A stretch of DNA of 64,000 nt from Dehalococcoidia bacterium (GTDB taxonomy: Bacteria; Chloroflexota; Dehalococcoidia; SM23-28-2; RBG-16-64-32): NCBI GenBank assembly GCA_030690405.1, contig JAUYGU010000059.1:6731-70730 (forward strand). The letters are read 5' to 3'. A program made the position numbers and the translations under genes. Positions 8,118-16,274 of the stretch are shown here, piece by piece. The notes beneath the pieces are model-generated. The model was not told where the DNA came from. It ran no database searches and saw only the letters and a list, made by a program, of their open reading frames with translations. The stretch's first letter is position 1; each line of letters opens with the position of its first letter.

Positions 8118-8178
8118 GCAGGGCTGAAGCCCTGCAGCTACGACGACGGGGTAGGGCACGGCTGGAGCCGTGCCCTAC
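8118..8178. repeat. Family F palindrome plus gtagggcac...gtgccctac hairpin
   Basis: gcagggctgaagccctgc is a near-perfect palindrome followed by agctac. The second unit, gtagggcacggc to gccgtgccctac, forms a 12-base stem. Confidence 0.65.
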
Positions 8179-8201
8179 GGGGGTGAGGAGTGATGCCGCG
8201 C

Positions 8202-8765
8202 TCAAGCCTCCTCCTTCAGGTCAGCGACGGTGGCGCTACAGGCCTGGACGAGGGCCTGCGGCTGGGCGGAGAAGACGACGCGGGGCGTGCCGGCGGCCGC
8301 CCAGACGATGTCGAAGGCCAGCAGGTCACGGTCGCAGTAGACGGAGAGGCGCTGGGCATGGCCGAGGGGCCCTTCGACTGGGCTCAGGACAGGCGGGACG
8401 CCGCCGATGGCGAAGCCGGTCGCGCGCTCGACCTCGTCGGCGCTAGCGCGGCGGACGTTCGAGGCGCCGGTGATGACGGCGAGGCGGGCGCCGTCGACGC
8501 GGTTGGGCCCGGAGACGAGACAGAGAACGGGGTGGCCGTCCGTCATGAAGACGAGCGATTTGACGATCTGGCCGACGCCAACGCCGATGGCGCGGGCGGC
8601 GTCCTCCGCGGTGCGGGTGCCCTCCGGGAACTCACGCACATCGATCTCGAGGCCGGCGGCGCGGGCGGCCTCGACGACGCGCTGGGCGGAGGGGGGTAGG
8701 GCCGCTCGTCCTGAGCCTGTCGAAGGACGAGCCAGCGAGGGCTCATGGTTCGACTGGCTCACCAT
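8202..8765 (-). CDS. YbaK/ProX-type aminoacyl-tRNA deacylase-domain protein with repeat insertions
   Basis: A 187-residue YbaK-domain protein. Family features are IVKSLVFMTDG (about 67-77), VSGPNRVD, and GFAIGGVPP...LGH (118-137). YbaK proteins hydrolyse misacylated tRNA such as Cys-tRNA(Pro). Two in-frame family E repeats are visible: one makes up most of residues 8-22, the other inserts about seven residues (VLSPVEG) between the conserved GGVPP and LGH. The ATG lies 7 bases after the stop of the DUF35 gene, so the two are likely one transcript. Whether the enzyme tolerates the insertion next to its active-site loop is unknown. Confidence 0.82.
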   Translation of the reverse strand: MVSQSNHEPSLARPSTGSGRAALPPSAQRVVEAARAAGLEIDVREFPEGTRTAEDAARAIGVGVGQIVKSLVFMTDGHPVLCLVSGPNRVDGARLAVITGASNVRRASADEVERATGFAIGGVPPVLSPVEGPLGHAQRLSVYCDRDLLAFDIVWAAAGTPRVVFSAQPQALVQACSATVADLKEEA

Positions 8766-8772
8766 GAGCGTC

Positions 8773-9216
8773 TTACCCCACCCGTCCTGAGTCGCCGCCG
8801 ACGGGGCGGAATTTCGGGAGGCTTATCGCTTCGCTGATGTCCTCGAAGACGACCTCGACCGGCATGTCGCAGCGGATGGCGTTCGGGTCGGGGTCAACGC
8901 CGACGAGGTTGGTGTAGAGGCGGGGGCCCTCGTCGAGCTCGACGAGGGCGGTGACGTAAGGCGTCTCCTGGGCCCAGCCGGGGTGGAAAGCGCGGTACTG
9001 GATGGCGTAGGAGTAGACTTTGCCGCGGCCGCTGACCTGCCGCCACTCCACGTCCCAGCCGAAGCACTGGGGGCAGAAGCGGCGGGGGTAGAAGAAGAAG
9101 CGCTGGCAGGAGCGGCAGAAGGGGAGCCAGAGCTCGTGGGCGCGGCAGCCCTCCCAGTAGCGCGCAGTCTCGGGGCTGGGGGCGGGGATGGGCTTATCGT
9201 AGGCGTCCTGGGGCAA
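8773..9216 (-). CDS. DUF35 (OB-fold, rubredoxin-like zinc ribbon) acyl-CoA-associated protein
   Basis: A 147-residue protein from TTG with GGAGG seven bases upstream; the longer open frame to 9402 adds unrelated residues. The zinc ribbon has CRSC and CPQC (about residues 34-53), followed by an OB fold (GKVYSYAIQY, then VTALVELDEG). Proteins of this family act as partners of SCP2-type thiolases, and such a thiolase is encoded two genes downstream. A promoter with TTGACC and TATACC lies upstream. Confidence 0.85.
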   Translation of the reverse strand: MPQDAYDKPIPAPSPETARYWEGCRAHELWLPFCRSCQRFFFYPRRFCPQCFGWDVEWRQVSGRGKVYSYAIQYRAFHPGWAQETPYVTALVELDEGPRLYTNLVGVDPDPNAIRCDMPVEVVFEDISEAISLPKFRPVGGDSGRVG

Positions 9217-9272
9217 GGGCGTTCCTCCGCCGAGGGCTCTAACCTTAACGTGAAGTCCGGGGCCAGCAAGAT

Positions 9273-9300
9273 GGTATACGCGGCGGAACCCGGAGGTCAA
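9273..9300 (-). promoter_or_regulatory. Promoter of the DUF35 operon
   Basis: Minus-strand TTGACC (9295-9300), 16-base spacer, TATACC (9273-9278). The TTG start follows 57 bases later. It is divergent from the nuoA promoter. Confidence 0.6.
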
Positions 9301-9351
9301 GAAGAAGGCGTGTGTGGGGTCAGACCACACCACCGGCGCGGTCGCAGTGCG

Positions 9352-9380
9352 GTTGTTCCACACATAGGCGTGTGCTATAC
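9352..9380 (+). promoter_or_regulatory. Promoter of the nuo cluster
   Basis: TTGTTC (9352-9357), 17-base spacer, TATACT (9375-9380), 42 bases before the nuoA ATG. An inverted repeat, gtgtggggtcagaccacac, lies just upstream (9310-9328) and could bind a regulator. Confidence 0.6.
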
Positions 9381-9422
9381 TCCCACGAGCCGGTAGCGAC
9401 AAAATTCACAAACTTTCCGCAT

Positions 9423-9794
9423 ATGCTTTCCGACTGGGGCCACGTAGGTTTTCTCCTGCTCCTGGCGCTCGTCTTCCCTATTGGGGGGATCGCTTTCTCC
9501 TGGCTCCTGGGCCTGCTGCGCATCCGGCCTCAGGCCCCCGATCCGATCAAAGAGGACACCTACGAATGCGGCGTCGAGACGGAGGGCACGGCCTGGGTCC
9601 AGTTCAACTTCCGCTACTACTACTACGCCCTGCTGTTCGTGATCTTCGACGTGGAGGCGGTGTTCCTCTACCCCTGGGCGGTCTCCTTCGAGAAGGTGGC
9701 GGTGGCCGGCTTCATCGAGGTGCTAACGTTCGTGATCGTGCTGCTCATCGGGCTGGCCTACGCCTGGCGCAAGAACGCCCTGGAGTGGAGCTGA
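9423..9794 (+). CDS. nuoA: NADH-quinone oxidoreductase subunit A
   Basis: A 123-residue membrane subunit of complex I with three hydrophobic segments. The loop EDTYECGVE is the conserved NuoA signature holding the Cys of the quinone-site loop, and FDVEAVFLYPWA follows. First gene of the cluster. The expected nuoB does not follow; nuoC begins 82 bases downstream after a family C repeat. Confidence 0.96.
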   Translation: MLSDWGHVGFLLLLALVFPIGGIAFSWLLGLLRIRPQAPDPIKEDTYECGVETEGTAWVQFNFRYYYYALLFVIFDVEAVFLYPWAVSFEKVAVAGFIEVLTFVIVLLIGLAYAWRKNALEWS

Positions 9795-9800
9795 GGTGAG

Positions 9801-9869
9801 ACCGCACCCTGAAGGATGCGGCATGATGATACGCTGTCTGGTGCCCCAGCCTTCAGGCTGGGGGAGCAG
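9801..9869. repeat. Family C palindromes between nuoA and nuoC
   Basis: Two imperfect hairpins: ccgcaccctgaaggatgcgg, then ccccagccttcaggctgggg. They occupy the place where nuoB is found in most complex I operons. Confidence 0.7.
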
Positions 9870-9875
9870 TGGTGC

Positions 9876-10391
9876 ATGACGACGGCGCTCTCGGGCTTCG
9901 ACGTCGCTCAGCGCATTCAGCAGAAGCTCCCGGACGCCATCGCCGACGCCACGCCTGAGTGGGCGGAGGTGAAGGCTGACCGGCTCATCGAAGCCTGCAC
10001 CCTGCTGCGCGACGACCCCGAGCTGAACCTCCGCTTCCTCAGCTCGCTGTGCGGCGTCGACCGGCTGGACCACTTCGAGGTCGTCTACCACCTGCTCTCG
10101 ATAAGCCGCAACCAGGCGGCGACGGTCAAGGTGCGCACCTACGACCGCGAGAACCCGGAGGTGCCGTCCGTGACGCCGGTCTGGCGCGGGGCCCACTTCC
10201 AGGAGCGCGAGACGTACGACCTGATGGGGATCAGCTTCCAGGGCCACCCGGACCTGCGGCGCATCTTCCTGTGGGACGGCTTTCCGGGGCATCCGCTGCG
10301 CAAGGACTGGCTGAACTTCCCGGGCGGGCAGATGGCGGGGCTGGAGCGGTTCCCGGGGGAGCCGCGCGGGCCGCTGGAGGGGAGGGGGTAG
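9876..10391 (+). CDS. nuoC: NADH-quinone oxidoreductase subunit C
   Basis: A 171-residue protein of the 30-kDa subunit family. It has HFEVVYHLLS, then the signature from ERETYDLMGI through GHPDLRRIF to HPLRKDW. The ATG at 9876 has GGGGGAG upstream; a longer frame from 9816 would read through the repeat. Peripheral arm subunit that contacts NuoD and NuoB. NuoC and NuoD are separate here, not fused. Confidence 0.95.
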   Translation: MTTALSGFDVAQRIQQKLPDAIADATPEWAEVKADRLIEACTLLRDDPELNLRFLSSLCGVDRLDHFEVVYHLLSISRNQAATVKVRTYDRENPEVPSVTPVWRGAHFQERETYDLMGISFQGHPDLRRIFLWDGFPGHPLRKDWLNFPGGQMAGLERFPGEPRGPLEGRG

Positions 10392-10802
10392 CGGTGGCGA
10401 TGAAGACGGCTGAGTTGCAGTACCCCAGCTTGAAAGCTGGGGTATACTTGGCGGCTACGCTGCGAATCGACAGCCTGAAGGCTGCCGATTCGAGTGGGTC
10501 TGGCGACTCCTCAGCCTTCAGTAGGCGAGGGTCCTTAGACCCTCGCGAAGTCGCGTCGGGGTCTGAAGACCCCGACCTACGAGAGCTGCGGCCTGGAGGG
10601 CGCGCCTCATGGCGATGAAGACGGAGGGTGGTGGCCGCGACCCCGGCCTGAAGGCCGGGGAATCGAACCGATATGATGCCGCAGCCTTCAGGCTGCGGTG
10701 TGGATATACCTCCGCCGCTGAGCAACGGGCACCGAAGACGGCGACGGGCGACCTGAAGGTCGCCCCTACACGGCTAAACAGGCCACGAGGAGCGGCTCCC
10801 GT
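10392..10802. repeat. 411-bp repeat array between nuoC and nuoD with copies of the nuoD start
   Basis: No gene here. The array holds family C hairpins (10424-10445, 10469-10490, 10640-10660, 10680-10700), a family D pair (gggtccttagaccct, ggggtctgaagacccc at 10530-10578) and a family B copy (10747-10770). ggcgatgaagacgg, which begins nuoD, occurs at 10397 and 10611 and again at the real start (10805). The original nuoC-nuoD junction was probably almost without a gap. Confidence 0.8.
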
Positions 10803-11906
10803 ATGGCGATGAAGACGGAGCCGTTCGTCGTCAATATCGGGCCGCAGCACCCCAGCACGCACGGCGTGTTCAGGATGCGGCTGACGCTGGACGGAGAGCG
10901 GATCACGGACGCGGACATGGTGATCGGCTACCTGCACCGGAGCATGGAGAAGCTGGCGGAGGAGCGCAGCTTCACGCAGGTCATCCCGTTCACGGACCGG
11001 ACGGACTACGTGGCGGCGATGACGGGGAACCTGGCCTACGTGCTGGCGGCGGAGAAGCTGTGCGGGATCGAGGCGCCGGAGCGGGCGCAGTGGCTGCGGG
11101 TGATCATGTCGGAGCTGCAGCGGTTCGCCAGCCACTCCATGGCCGTGGGCACCTTCGCCAACGACTGCGGCGCCTGGCAGACGCCGGTGATGCACATGTT
11201 CCGGGAGCGGGAGAAGATCCTGGACCTGTTCGAGATGGCCTGCGGCGCCCGCCTGACGACGAACTACATGCGCATCGGCGGCGTCTCGCGGGACATCCCG
11301 CCGGAGTTCATGCCCGCCGCCGGCAAGCTGCTGGCCGAGCTGCCGAAGCGGATGGACGAATACGAGGACCTCCTGGTGGAGAACGAGATCATCGTCGCAC
11401 GGTCGCGGGGCGTGGGGGTGCTGCCGGCGGATCTGGCGATCGCCACGTCCGTCAGCGGGCCGATGCTGCGGGGCAGCGGCGTGGCCTGGGACATCCGCAA
11501 GGCGGACCCGTACGCGGCGTACGACAGGCTGGAGTTCGACATCTGCGTCGGCACCAACGGCGACGTTTACGACCGCTTCCTGGTTAGGGTCGCGGAGATG
11601 CGGCAGAGCATCCGCATCCTGGAGCAGGCGCTGGAGATGATACCGGATGGCCCGGTGGCGGTGGACGTACCGGTGGCGCTGCGGCCGCCGGCGGGCGAGG
11701 CGTACGGGCGGATCGAATCGCCGCGGGGTGAGCTGGGGTTCTACGTCGTGAGCGACGGCGGCCCGGCGCCGTACCGGTTCCACATCCGGTCGCCCTCGTA
11801 CATCAACCTGACGCCGCTGCGGGATCTGGCGATAGGCGCCACTGTGGCGGACGCCATCGTGATCCTGGGCAGCATCGATATTGTCGTGGGCGAGGTGGAC
11901 CGCTGA
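10803..11906 (+). CDS. nuoD: NADH-quinone oxidoreductase subunit D
   Basis: A 367-residue 49-kDa subunit, related to the NiFe-hydrogenase large subunit. GPQHPSTHGVFR near residue 13 holds the quinone-site His, followed by YLHRSMEKL. The C-terminus has SPRGELGFY and FHIRSPSY, then ends in VDR as is usual. The stop overlaps the nuoH start (TGATG). MAMKTEPF is also partly encoded by two upstream fragments, so only the third copy of the start is functional. Confidence 0.96.
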   Translation: MAMKTEPFVVNIGPQHPSTHGVFRMRLTLDGERITDADMVIGYLHRSMEKLAEERSFTQVIPFTDRTDYVAAMTGNLAYVLAAEKLCGIEAPERAQWLRVIMSELQRFASHSMAVGTFANDCGAWQTPVMHMFREREKILDLFEMACGARLTTNYMRIGGVSRDIPPEFMPAAGKLLAELPKRMDEYEDLLVENEIIVARSRGVGVLPADLAIATSVSGPMLRGSGVAWDIRKADPYAAYDRLEFDICVGTNGDVYDRFLVRVAEMRQSIRILEQALEMIPDGPVAVDVPVALRPPAGEAYGRIESPRGELGFYVVSDGGPAPYRFHIRSPSYINLTPLRDLAIGATVADAIVILGSIDIVVGEVDR

Positions 11907-13192
11907 TGCCAGCGCTGGCGGCGTGGTACGACCTGCGCGACCTGGGCCACTACGCGCGCTCCCTCCTGGGCTGGCTTGGCGACGATCTGGGGGCGCCGGA
12001 CTGGGTGACGTACGTCGTCTCCGGGATCATCGGCATAGTGGCGATCCTGCTGTGGCTGCTGGTCAGTCAGCTCTCGTTCATCTGGATCGAGCGGCGCATC
12101 ATTGGGCGGATGCAGGCGCGCATCGGGCCGAACCGGGTGGGACCGCGGGGGCTGCTGCAGCCGATCGCCGACGCGCTGAAGCTGCTGCTGAAGGAAGCGA
12201 TCACGGTGCGCCTGGCCGACCGGCCTCTGTTCTGGCTGGGGCCGGTGCTGATCTTTGTGCCGGCGATAGTGGTGTTCGCGGTGATCCCGTTCGGCAAGGG
12301 GATGGCGCTGGCCGACCTGAACGTCGGCGTCCTGTTCGTCATCGCCATCGGGTCGACTAACACGGTCGCGGTGTTCATCGCCGGCTGGTCGTCGAACAAC
12401 AAGTTCGCCCTGCTGGGCGCGATGCGGACGGTGGCGATGCTGATCAGCTACGAGCTGATACAGGTGCTGGCGCTACTGGGCGTCGTCGTGTTCAGCGGCA
12501 GCATGCGCCTGGGCGAGGTGGTGGCGTGGCAGTCCCATTACAACGCCTGGCTGCTGTTCCTGCAGCCGCTGGCGCTCGTCTCCTTCATCATCGCGGGGGC
12601 GGTGGAGATCAACCGCTCGCCGATGGACATCTCGGAGGCGGAGTCGGAGATCGTGGCGGGCTACCACACGGAGTACTCGGGGATCAAGTTCGGCTTCTTC
12701 TACACGGCGGAGTACTTCGCCGGCTTCGCGATCTCAGCGGTGATCGTGACGCTGTACCTGGGCGGCTGGACGGCCTGGGGGCTGGAGGAGTGGGTGCCGG
12801 GCTGGCTGCTGTTCCTTTCGAAGCTGTACCTGGTGTTCTTCCTGTTCATCTGGGCGCGGGGCACTCTGCCGCGGCTGCGGATCGATCAGCTCATGGCGTT
12901 CGCCTGGAAGTTCATGCTGCCGCTGGCGCTGGTGAACGTGGTGATCGCGGGCGGCGAGGTGCTGGCCTGGCGCGAGGGCGACATCTCGGCGAACGTGGCG
13001 CTGCCAGTCTTCGGGGCGGCGAACGCGGTGCTGGCGGCAGCGCTCATCGTCGGCTGGGGGACGTTCATGGGGCACCTGAGACCGGAGCGACGGGCCAAGC
13101 GGGCCGTGCTCACGCAGGAGCTGGGAGCGATATATTACGTGCCTGCCGGCAGGCATGGCGTACAGCCCGAGCGGCCGCTGAGGGAGGCGTAG
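11906..13192 (+). CDS. nuoH: NADH-quinone oxidoreductase subunit H
   Basis: A 428-residue membrane subunit with about eight helices. It carries the ERRIIGRMQARIGPNR loop and the EINRSPMD...EAESEIVAGYHTEYSG quinone-chamber loop. The N-terminal 40 residues are longer than in E. coli. NuoI, which normally follows, is missing: nuoJ begins at the next base after the stop. Confidence 0.96.
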   Translation: MPALAAWYDLRDLGHYARSLLGWLGDDLGAPDWVTYVVSGIIGIVAILLWLLVSQLSFIWIERRIIGRMQARIGPNRVGPRGLLQPIADALKLLLKEAITVRLADRPLFWLGPVLIFVPAIVVFAVIPFGKGMALADLNVGVLFVIAIGSTNTVAVFIAGWSSNNKFALLGAMRTVAMLISYELIQVLALLGVVVFSGSMRLGEVVAWQSHYNAWLLFLQPLALVSFIIAGAVEINRSPMDISEAESEIVAGYHTEYSGIKFGFFYTAEYFAGFAISAVIVTLYLGGWTAWGLEEWVPGWLLFLSKLYLVFFLFIWARGTLPRLRIDQLMAFAWKFMLPLALVNVVIAGGEVLAWREGDISANVALPVFGAANAVLAAALIVGWGTFMGHLRPERRAKRAVLTQELGAIYYVPAGRHGVQPERPLREA

Positions 13193-13699
13193 TTGGACGA
13201 CGCGGGAAGCGTCATCGCGTTCTGGCTGCTGGCGGCGCTAACGGTCGGCGCGGCGTTGGGAGTGATCGCGGTACGGGACCTGATCCGGGCGCTGGTGCTG
13301 CTCATCACCAGCTTCCTGGGGGTCGCCGGGCTCTACATAACGCTATCCGCGGACTTCGTGGCGGTGGCGCAGGTGCTGATCTACGCGGGCGCGATCTCCG
13401 TCCTGCTTATCTTCGCGATCATGCTGACGCCGCTGGCGAGCCGGGACAACGCGGAGACGTTCCTGCAGATACCGGGGCTGCTCCTGGCAGGGCTGGTGGC
13501 GTTCACGATTGGCTTCATTAGCCTGCAGACGGACTGGTCCATCGCGGAGCGGGGCGGCTTCGACGAGACGGCCTCGGCGATCGGCGAGGCGTTGCTATCG
13601 AAGTACGTGCTGCCGTTCGAGATGGCGTCCGTGCTGCTGCTGGTGGCGATGCTGGGGGCGATCGTGCTGGTGCGGCCGGAGGGGACGCCGGAGGAGTGA
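13193..13699 (+). CDS. nuoJ: NADH-quinone oxidoreductase subunit J
   Basis: A 168-residue membrane protein starting at TTG with GGGAGG upstream. It contains the conserved third helix with YAGAISVLLIF and ends with a hydrophobic helix and LVRPEGTPEE. It follows nuoH without a gap. Confidence 0.94.
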   Translation: MDDAGSVIAFWLLAALTVGAALGVIAVRDLIRALVLLITSFLGVAGLYITLSADFVAVAQVLIYAGAISVLLIFAIMLTPLASRDNAETFLQIPGLLLAGLVAFTIGFISLQTDWSIAERGGFDETASAIGEALLSKYVLPFEMASVLLLVAMLGAIVLVRPEGTPEE

Positions 13700-13700
13700 T

Positions 13701-14015
13701 GTGTCGATAGGGCTGGAGCACTACCTGGTCGTGGGGGCGCTGCTGTTCGGCATCGGGCTGTACCTGGCGCTGGCGAAGCGGAACTTCGTGGGTGTGCTGA
13801 TGGGGGTGGAGCTGATGTTCAACGCCGTGAACCTGACGTTCGTAGCGTTTTCGCGATTCGTAGAGTCGGACGAGCCGCTGAGCGGGCATGTGTTCGTGGT
13901 GTTCGTGATCACGGTGGCGGCGGCGGAGGCGGCGGTGGCGCTGGCGATGGCGATGTTGGTCTACCGCAACCGCGAGACGATCGATATGGACCGCATCAAC
14001 CTGATGAAGTGGTAG
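13701..14015 (+). CDS. nuoK: NADH-quinone oxidoreductase subunit K
   Basis: A 104-residue protein with three helices, starting at GTG one base after the nuoJ stop region. GVLMGVELMFNAVNL holds the conserved membrane Glu, and AAAEAAVALAMA the second. Standard length. Confidence 0.95.
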   Translation: MSIGLEHYLVVGALLFGIGLYLALAKRNFVGVLMGVELMFNAVNLTFVAFSRFVESDEPLSGHVFVVFVITVAAAEAAVALAMAMLVYRNRETIDMDRINLMKW

Positions 14016-14040
14016 GACGTGCGGGTGAAGACAGCACCGG

Positions 14041-14099
14041 CTCGTAGGTCGGGGTCTGAAGACCCCGACGTGCGGGGGTCTAAAGACCCCCGCCTACAT
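14041..14099. repeat. Family D palindromes between nuoK and the DUF2007-like gene
   Basis: gtcggggtctgaagaccccgac and gcgggggtctaaagacccccgc, side by side, each almost a perfect palindrome. Related units lie upstream of nuoD. Confidence 0.75.
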
Positions 14100-14130
14100 C
14101 ACCCGTGCCTGAGCGGGGGGGAGTAGGGCC

Positions 14131-14325
14131 ATGTGGACGAAGCTGCTGGAGACGAAGAACGCGTACACGGCCGAGATATGGCAGGAGCTCCTGAACGCGG
14201 AGGCGGTCTCCGTTCGGGTGGTGCCGGCATCGGGCTGGGCGAACGCGGCGGAGCTGGAGCCGCACGTGCTGTACGTGCCGTGGGGGAAGGCGCACGTGGC
14301 GCAGGAGATACTGAGGAAGATATAG
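14131..14325 (+). CDS. DUF2007-like small protein inside the nuo cluster
   Basis: 64 residues. GGGGGAG precedes the ATG. The opening WTKLLETKNAYTAEIWQELL followed by NAEAVSVRVVPAS and a short LYVPWGKAHVAQEIL end matches the small alpha-beta proteins of the DUF2007 type (putative signal-transducing). It lies between nuoK and nuoL, its stop one base from the nuoL TTG, so it must be co-translated with complex I subunits. Role unknown; assembly or regulation are possible. Confidence 0.65.
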   Translation: MWTKLLETKNAYTAEIWQELLNAEAVSVRVVPASGWANAAELEPHVLYVPWGKAHVAQEILRKI

Positions 14326-14326
14326 G

Positions 14327-16267
14327 TTGCTGGACCAGGTGCCCGAAGGCGTAGTCTGGGCGATCTTCTTCCTGCCCCTCGGCTCGTTTGCCGCGATCTC
14401 GGCGGCGGCGCTGCTGGGGCTGACCGGCGACGGGCGGTGGCAGGCCCGGTTCAGCGGCTACCTGACGATCGCCGCCATCGCGGGCTCATTCCTCCTCTCG
14501 CTCTGGGTGCTGGACAGCGTCCTCCAGGAGGACGGGGCGCGGATCGGCTTCTCCTCCCACCAGTGGGCGGTGGTGGAGCCACTGCGCTTCGAAATCGGCG
14601 TCACGGTGGACGGGCTGACGGCGATCATGCTGATGGTGGTGACCGCGGTGTCGCTGCTGGTGCAGATCTACTCGCAGGAGTACATGCGGGGCGACCCGGG
14701 GTACAACCGCTACTACGCCTTCATGTCGCTGTTCACGGCGTCGATGCTGGGGCTGCTGCTCGCCTCGAACATCCTCCAGCTGTTCGTGTTCTGGGAGATG
14801 GTGGGGCTGTGCTCCTACCTGCTGATCGGGTTCTGGTTCCACAAGGACTCGGCGCGGCGGGCGGCGACCAAGGCGTTCGTCGTCACCCGCATCGGCGACC
14901 TGGGGTTCCTGACGGCGATCCTGCTGATCTGGACGAAGACGGGCGAGCTGAGCATCCCGCACATCCAGGAGATGGCGGCCGCCGGAGCGATAGGCGCGAG
15001 CGTGGTGACCTGGTTCTCGCTGGGGATCTTCGCAGGGGCGGCGGGGAAGTCGGCGCAGTTCCCGCTGCACGTGTGGCTGCCGGACGCGATGGAGGGCCCG
15101 ACGCCGGTCTCGGCGCTGATCCACGCCGCGACGATGGTCGCAGCGGGAGTGTACCTGGTGGCGCGGCTGTTCCCCGTATTCGCCGCATCGGACGACGCGC
15201 TCAACACCGTGGCCGCCATCGGCGCGGTTACCACTATCGTGGCGGCGACGATGGGGATCGTGGCCACCGACATCAAGCGGGTGATGGCGTACTCCACGAT
15301 CAGCCAGCTCGGCTATATGATGATGGGCCTGGGGGTTGGCAGCATCGTGGCGGCGATCTTCCACCTGTTCACGCACGCCTTCTTCAAGGCGCTGCTGTTC
15401 CTTGGCGCGGGCTCCGTGAACCACGCGACAGGTACGTTCGACATGCGGAAGATGGGCGGCCTGGCGCGCTACATGCCGGTGACGTTCGCGACGACGGCGA
15501 TAGCGGGGATGGCGCTGGTTGGCCTGTTCCCGCTGGCCGGGTTCTGGAGCAAGGACGAGATCCTGCTGGAGGCGTGGGCGGAGAAACCGCTCATCTTCTG
15601 GACGGCGCTGGCCGGGGTGTTCCTGACCGCGATATACGTCGGGCGGATGCTGTTCCTGACGTTCGGCGGAGAGTACAAGGGCGGGGAGGCAGCCGAACAC
15701 GGCGGCGAGGCCGGCCACTCCGAGCCGCATGAGTCGCCGTGGGTGATGCTGGCGCCGCTGGTGGTGCTGGCGGTGCTGGCGGCGACGGCGGGGTTCGTGA
15801 ACGCCGGCGGCGGTCTGGGCGACGTCCTGGAAGGCTGGCTGCCGGAGCGCACCCACGAACTGGTGGCGCAGGGCGACTTCCAGCTCTGGATATCCGTCGT
15901 ATCGGTGGCGGTGGGGCTGGCCGGGCTGGCTGTCGCCTGGGCGATCTACAGCCGCCAGGTCCTGCGCTCCGAGACCATCCGCAACGCGCTTTGGCCGTTG
16001 CCGACGCTGCTGGACCGCAAGTACTTCCTGGACGACCTGTACGAGACGGTGCTGCTGAAGGGCGTGGTGCTGCGCGGCCTGGCGACGCTCCTCGACGCCT
16101 GGGACCGCTACGTGGTGGACGGCGTGGTGAATGGCGTCGCGACGGCGGTTCGATTGGCGTCCGAGCAGTTGCGGCTGGCGCAAACCGGGCAGGCGCAAGT
16201 ATACGGCGCGGCGATATTCATCGGCGTGGTGGCCGCCATCGCCGGCATCCTGGTGGTGCACCCGTGA
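14327..16267 (+). CDS. nuoL: NADH-quinone oxidoreductase subunit L
   Basis: A 646-residue antiporter-like proton-channel subunit starting at TTG with AGGAAGAT upstream. FVFWEMVGLCSYLLIGFWF, AGKSAQFPLHVWLPDAMEGPTPVSA and the Lys/His helices are clear, and the long C-terminal lateral helix region is present (to residue 646). The AHGG-rich loop at about 455-470 is His/Glu-rich. Confidence 0.96.
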   Translation: MLDQVPEGVVWAIFFLPLGSFAAISAAALLGLTGDGRWQARFSGYLTIAAIAGSFLLSLWVLDSVLQEDGARIGFSSHQWAVVEPLRFEIGVTVDGLTAIMLMVVTAVSLLVQIYSQEYMRGDPGYNRYYAFMSLFTASMLGLLLASNILQLFVFWEMVGLCSYLLIGFWFHKDSARRAATKAFVVTRIGDLGFLTAILLIWTKTGELSIPHIQEMAAAGAIGASVVTWFSLGIFAGAAGKSAQFPLHVWLPDAMEGPTPVSALIHAATMVAAGVYLVARLFPVFAASDDALNTVAAIGAVTTIVAATMGIVATDIKRVMAYSTISQLGYMMMGLGVGSIVAAIFHLFTHAFFKALLFLGAGSVNHATGTFDMRKMGGLARYMPVTFATTAIAGMALVGLFPLAGFWSKDEILLEAWAEKPLIFWTALAGVFLTAIYVGRMLFLTFGGEYKGGEAAEHGGEAGHSEPHESPWVMLAPLVVLAVLAATAGFVNAGGGLGDVLEGWLPERTHELVAQGDFQLWISVVSVAVGLAGLAVAWAIYSRQVLRSETIRNALWPLPTLLDRKYFLDDLYETVLLKGVVLRGLATLLDAWDRYVVDGVVNGVATAVRLASEQLRLAQTGQAQVYGAAIFIGVVAAIAGILVVHP

Positions 16268-16274
16268 GGCGGGC

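Noticed and set aside
10518..11783. A 421-codon open frame antisense to nuoD
   Set aside because: Arg/His-rich shadow; it also runs through the repeat array, which is not coding.
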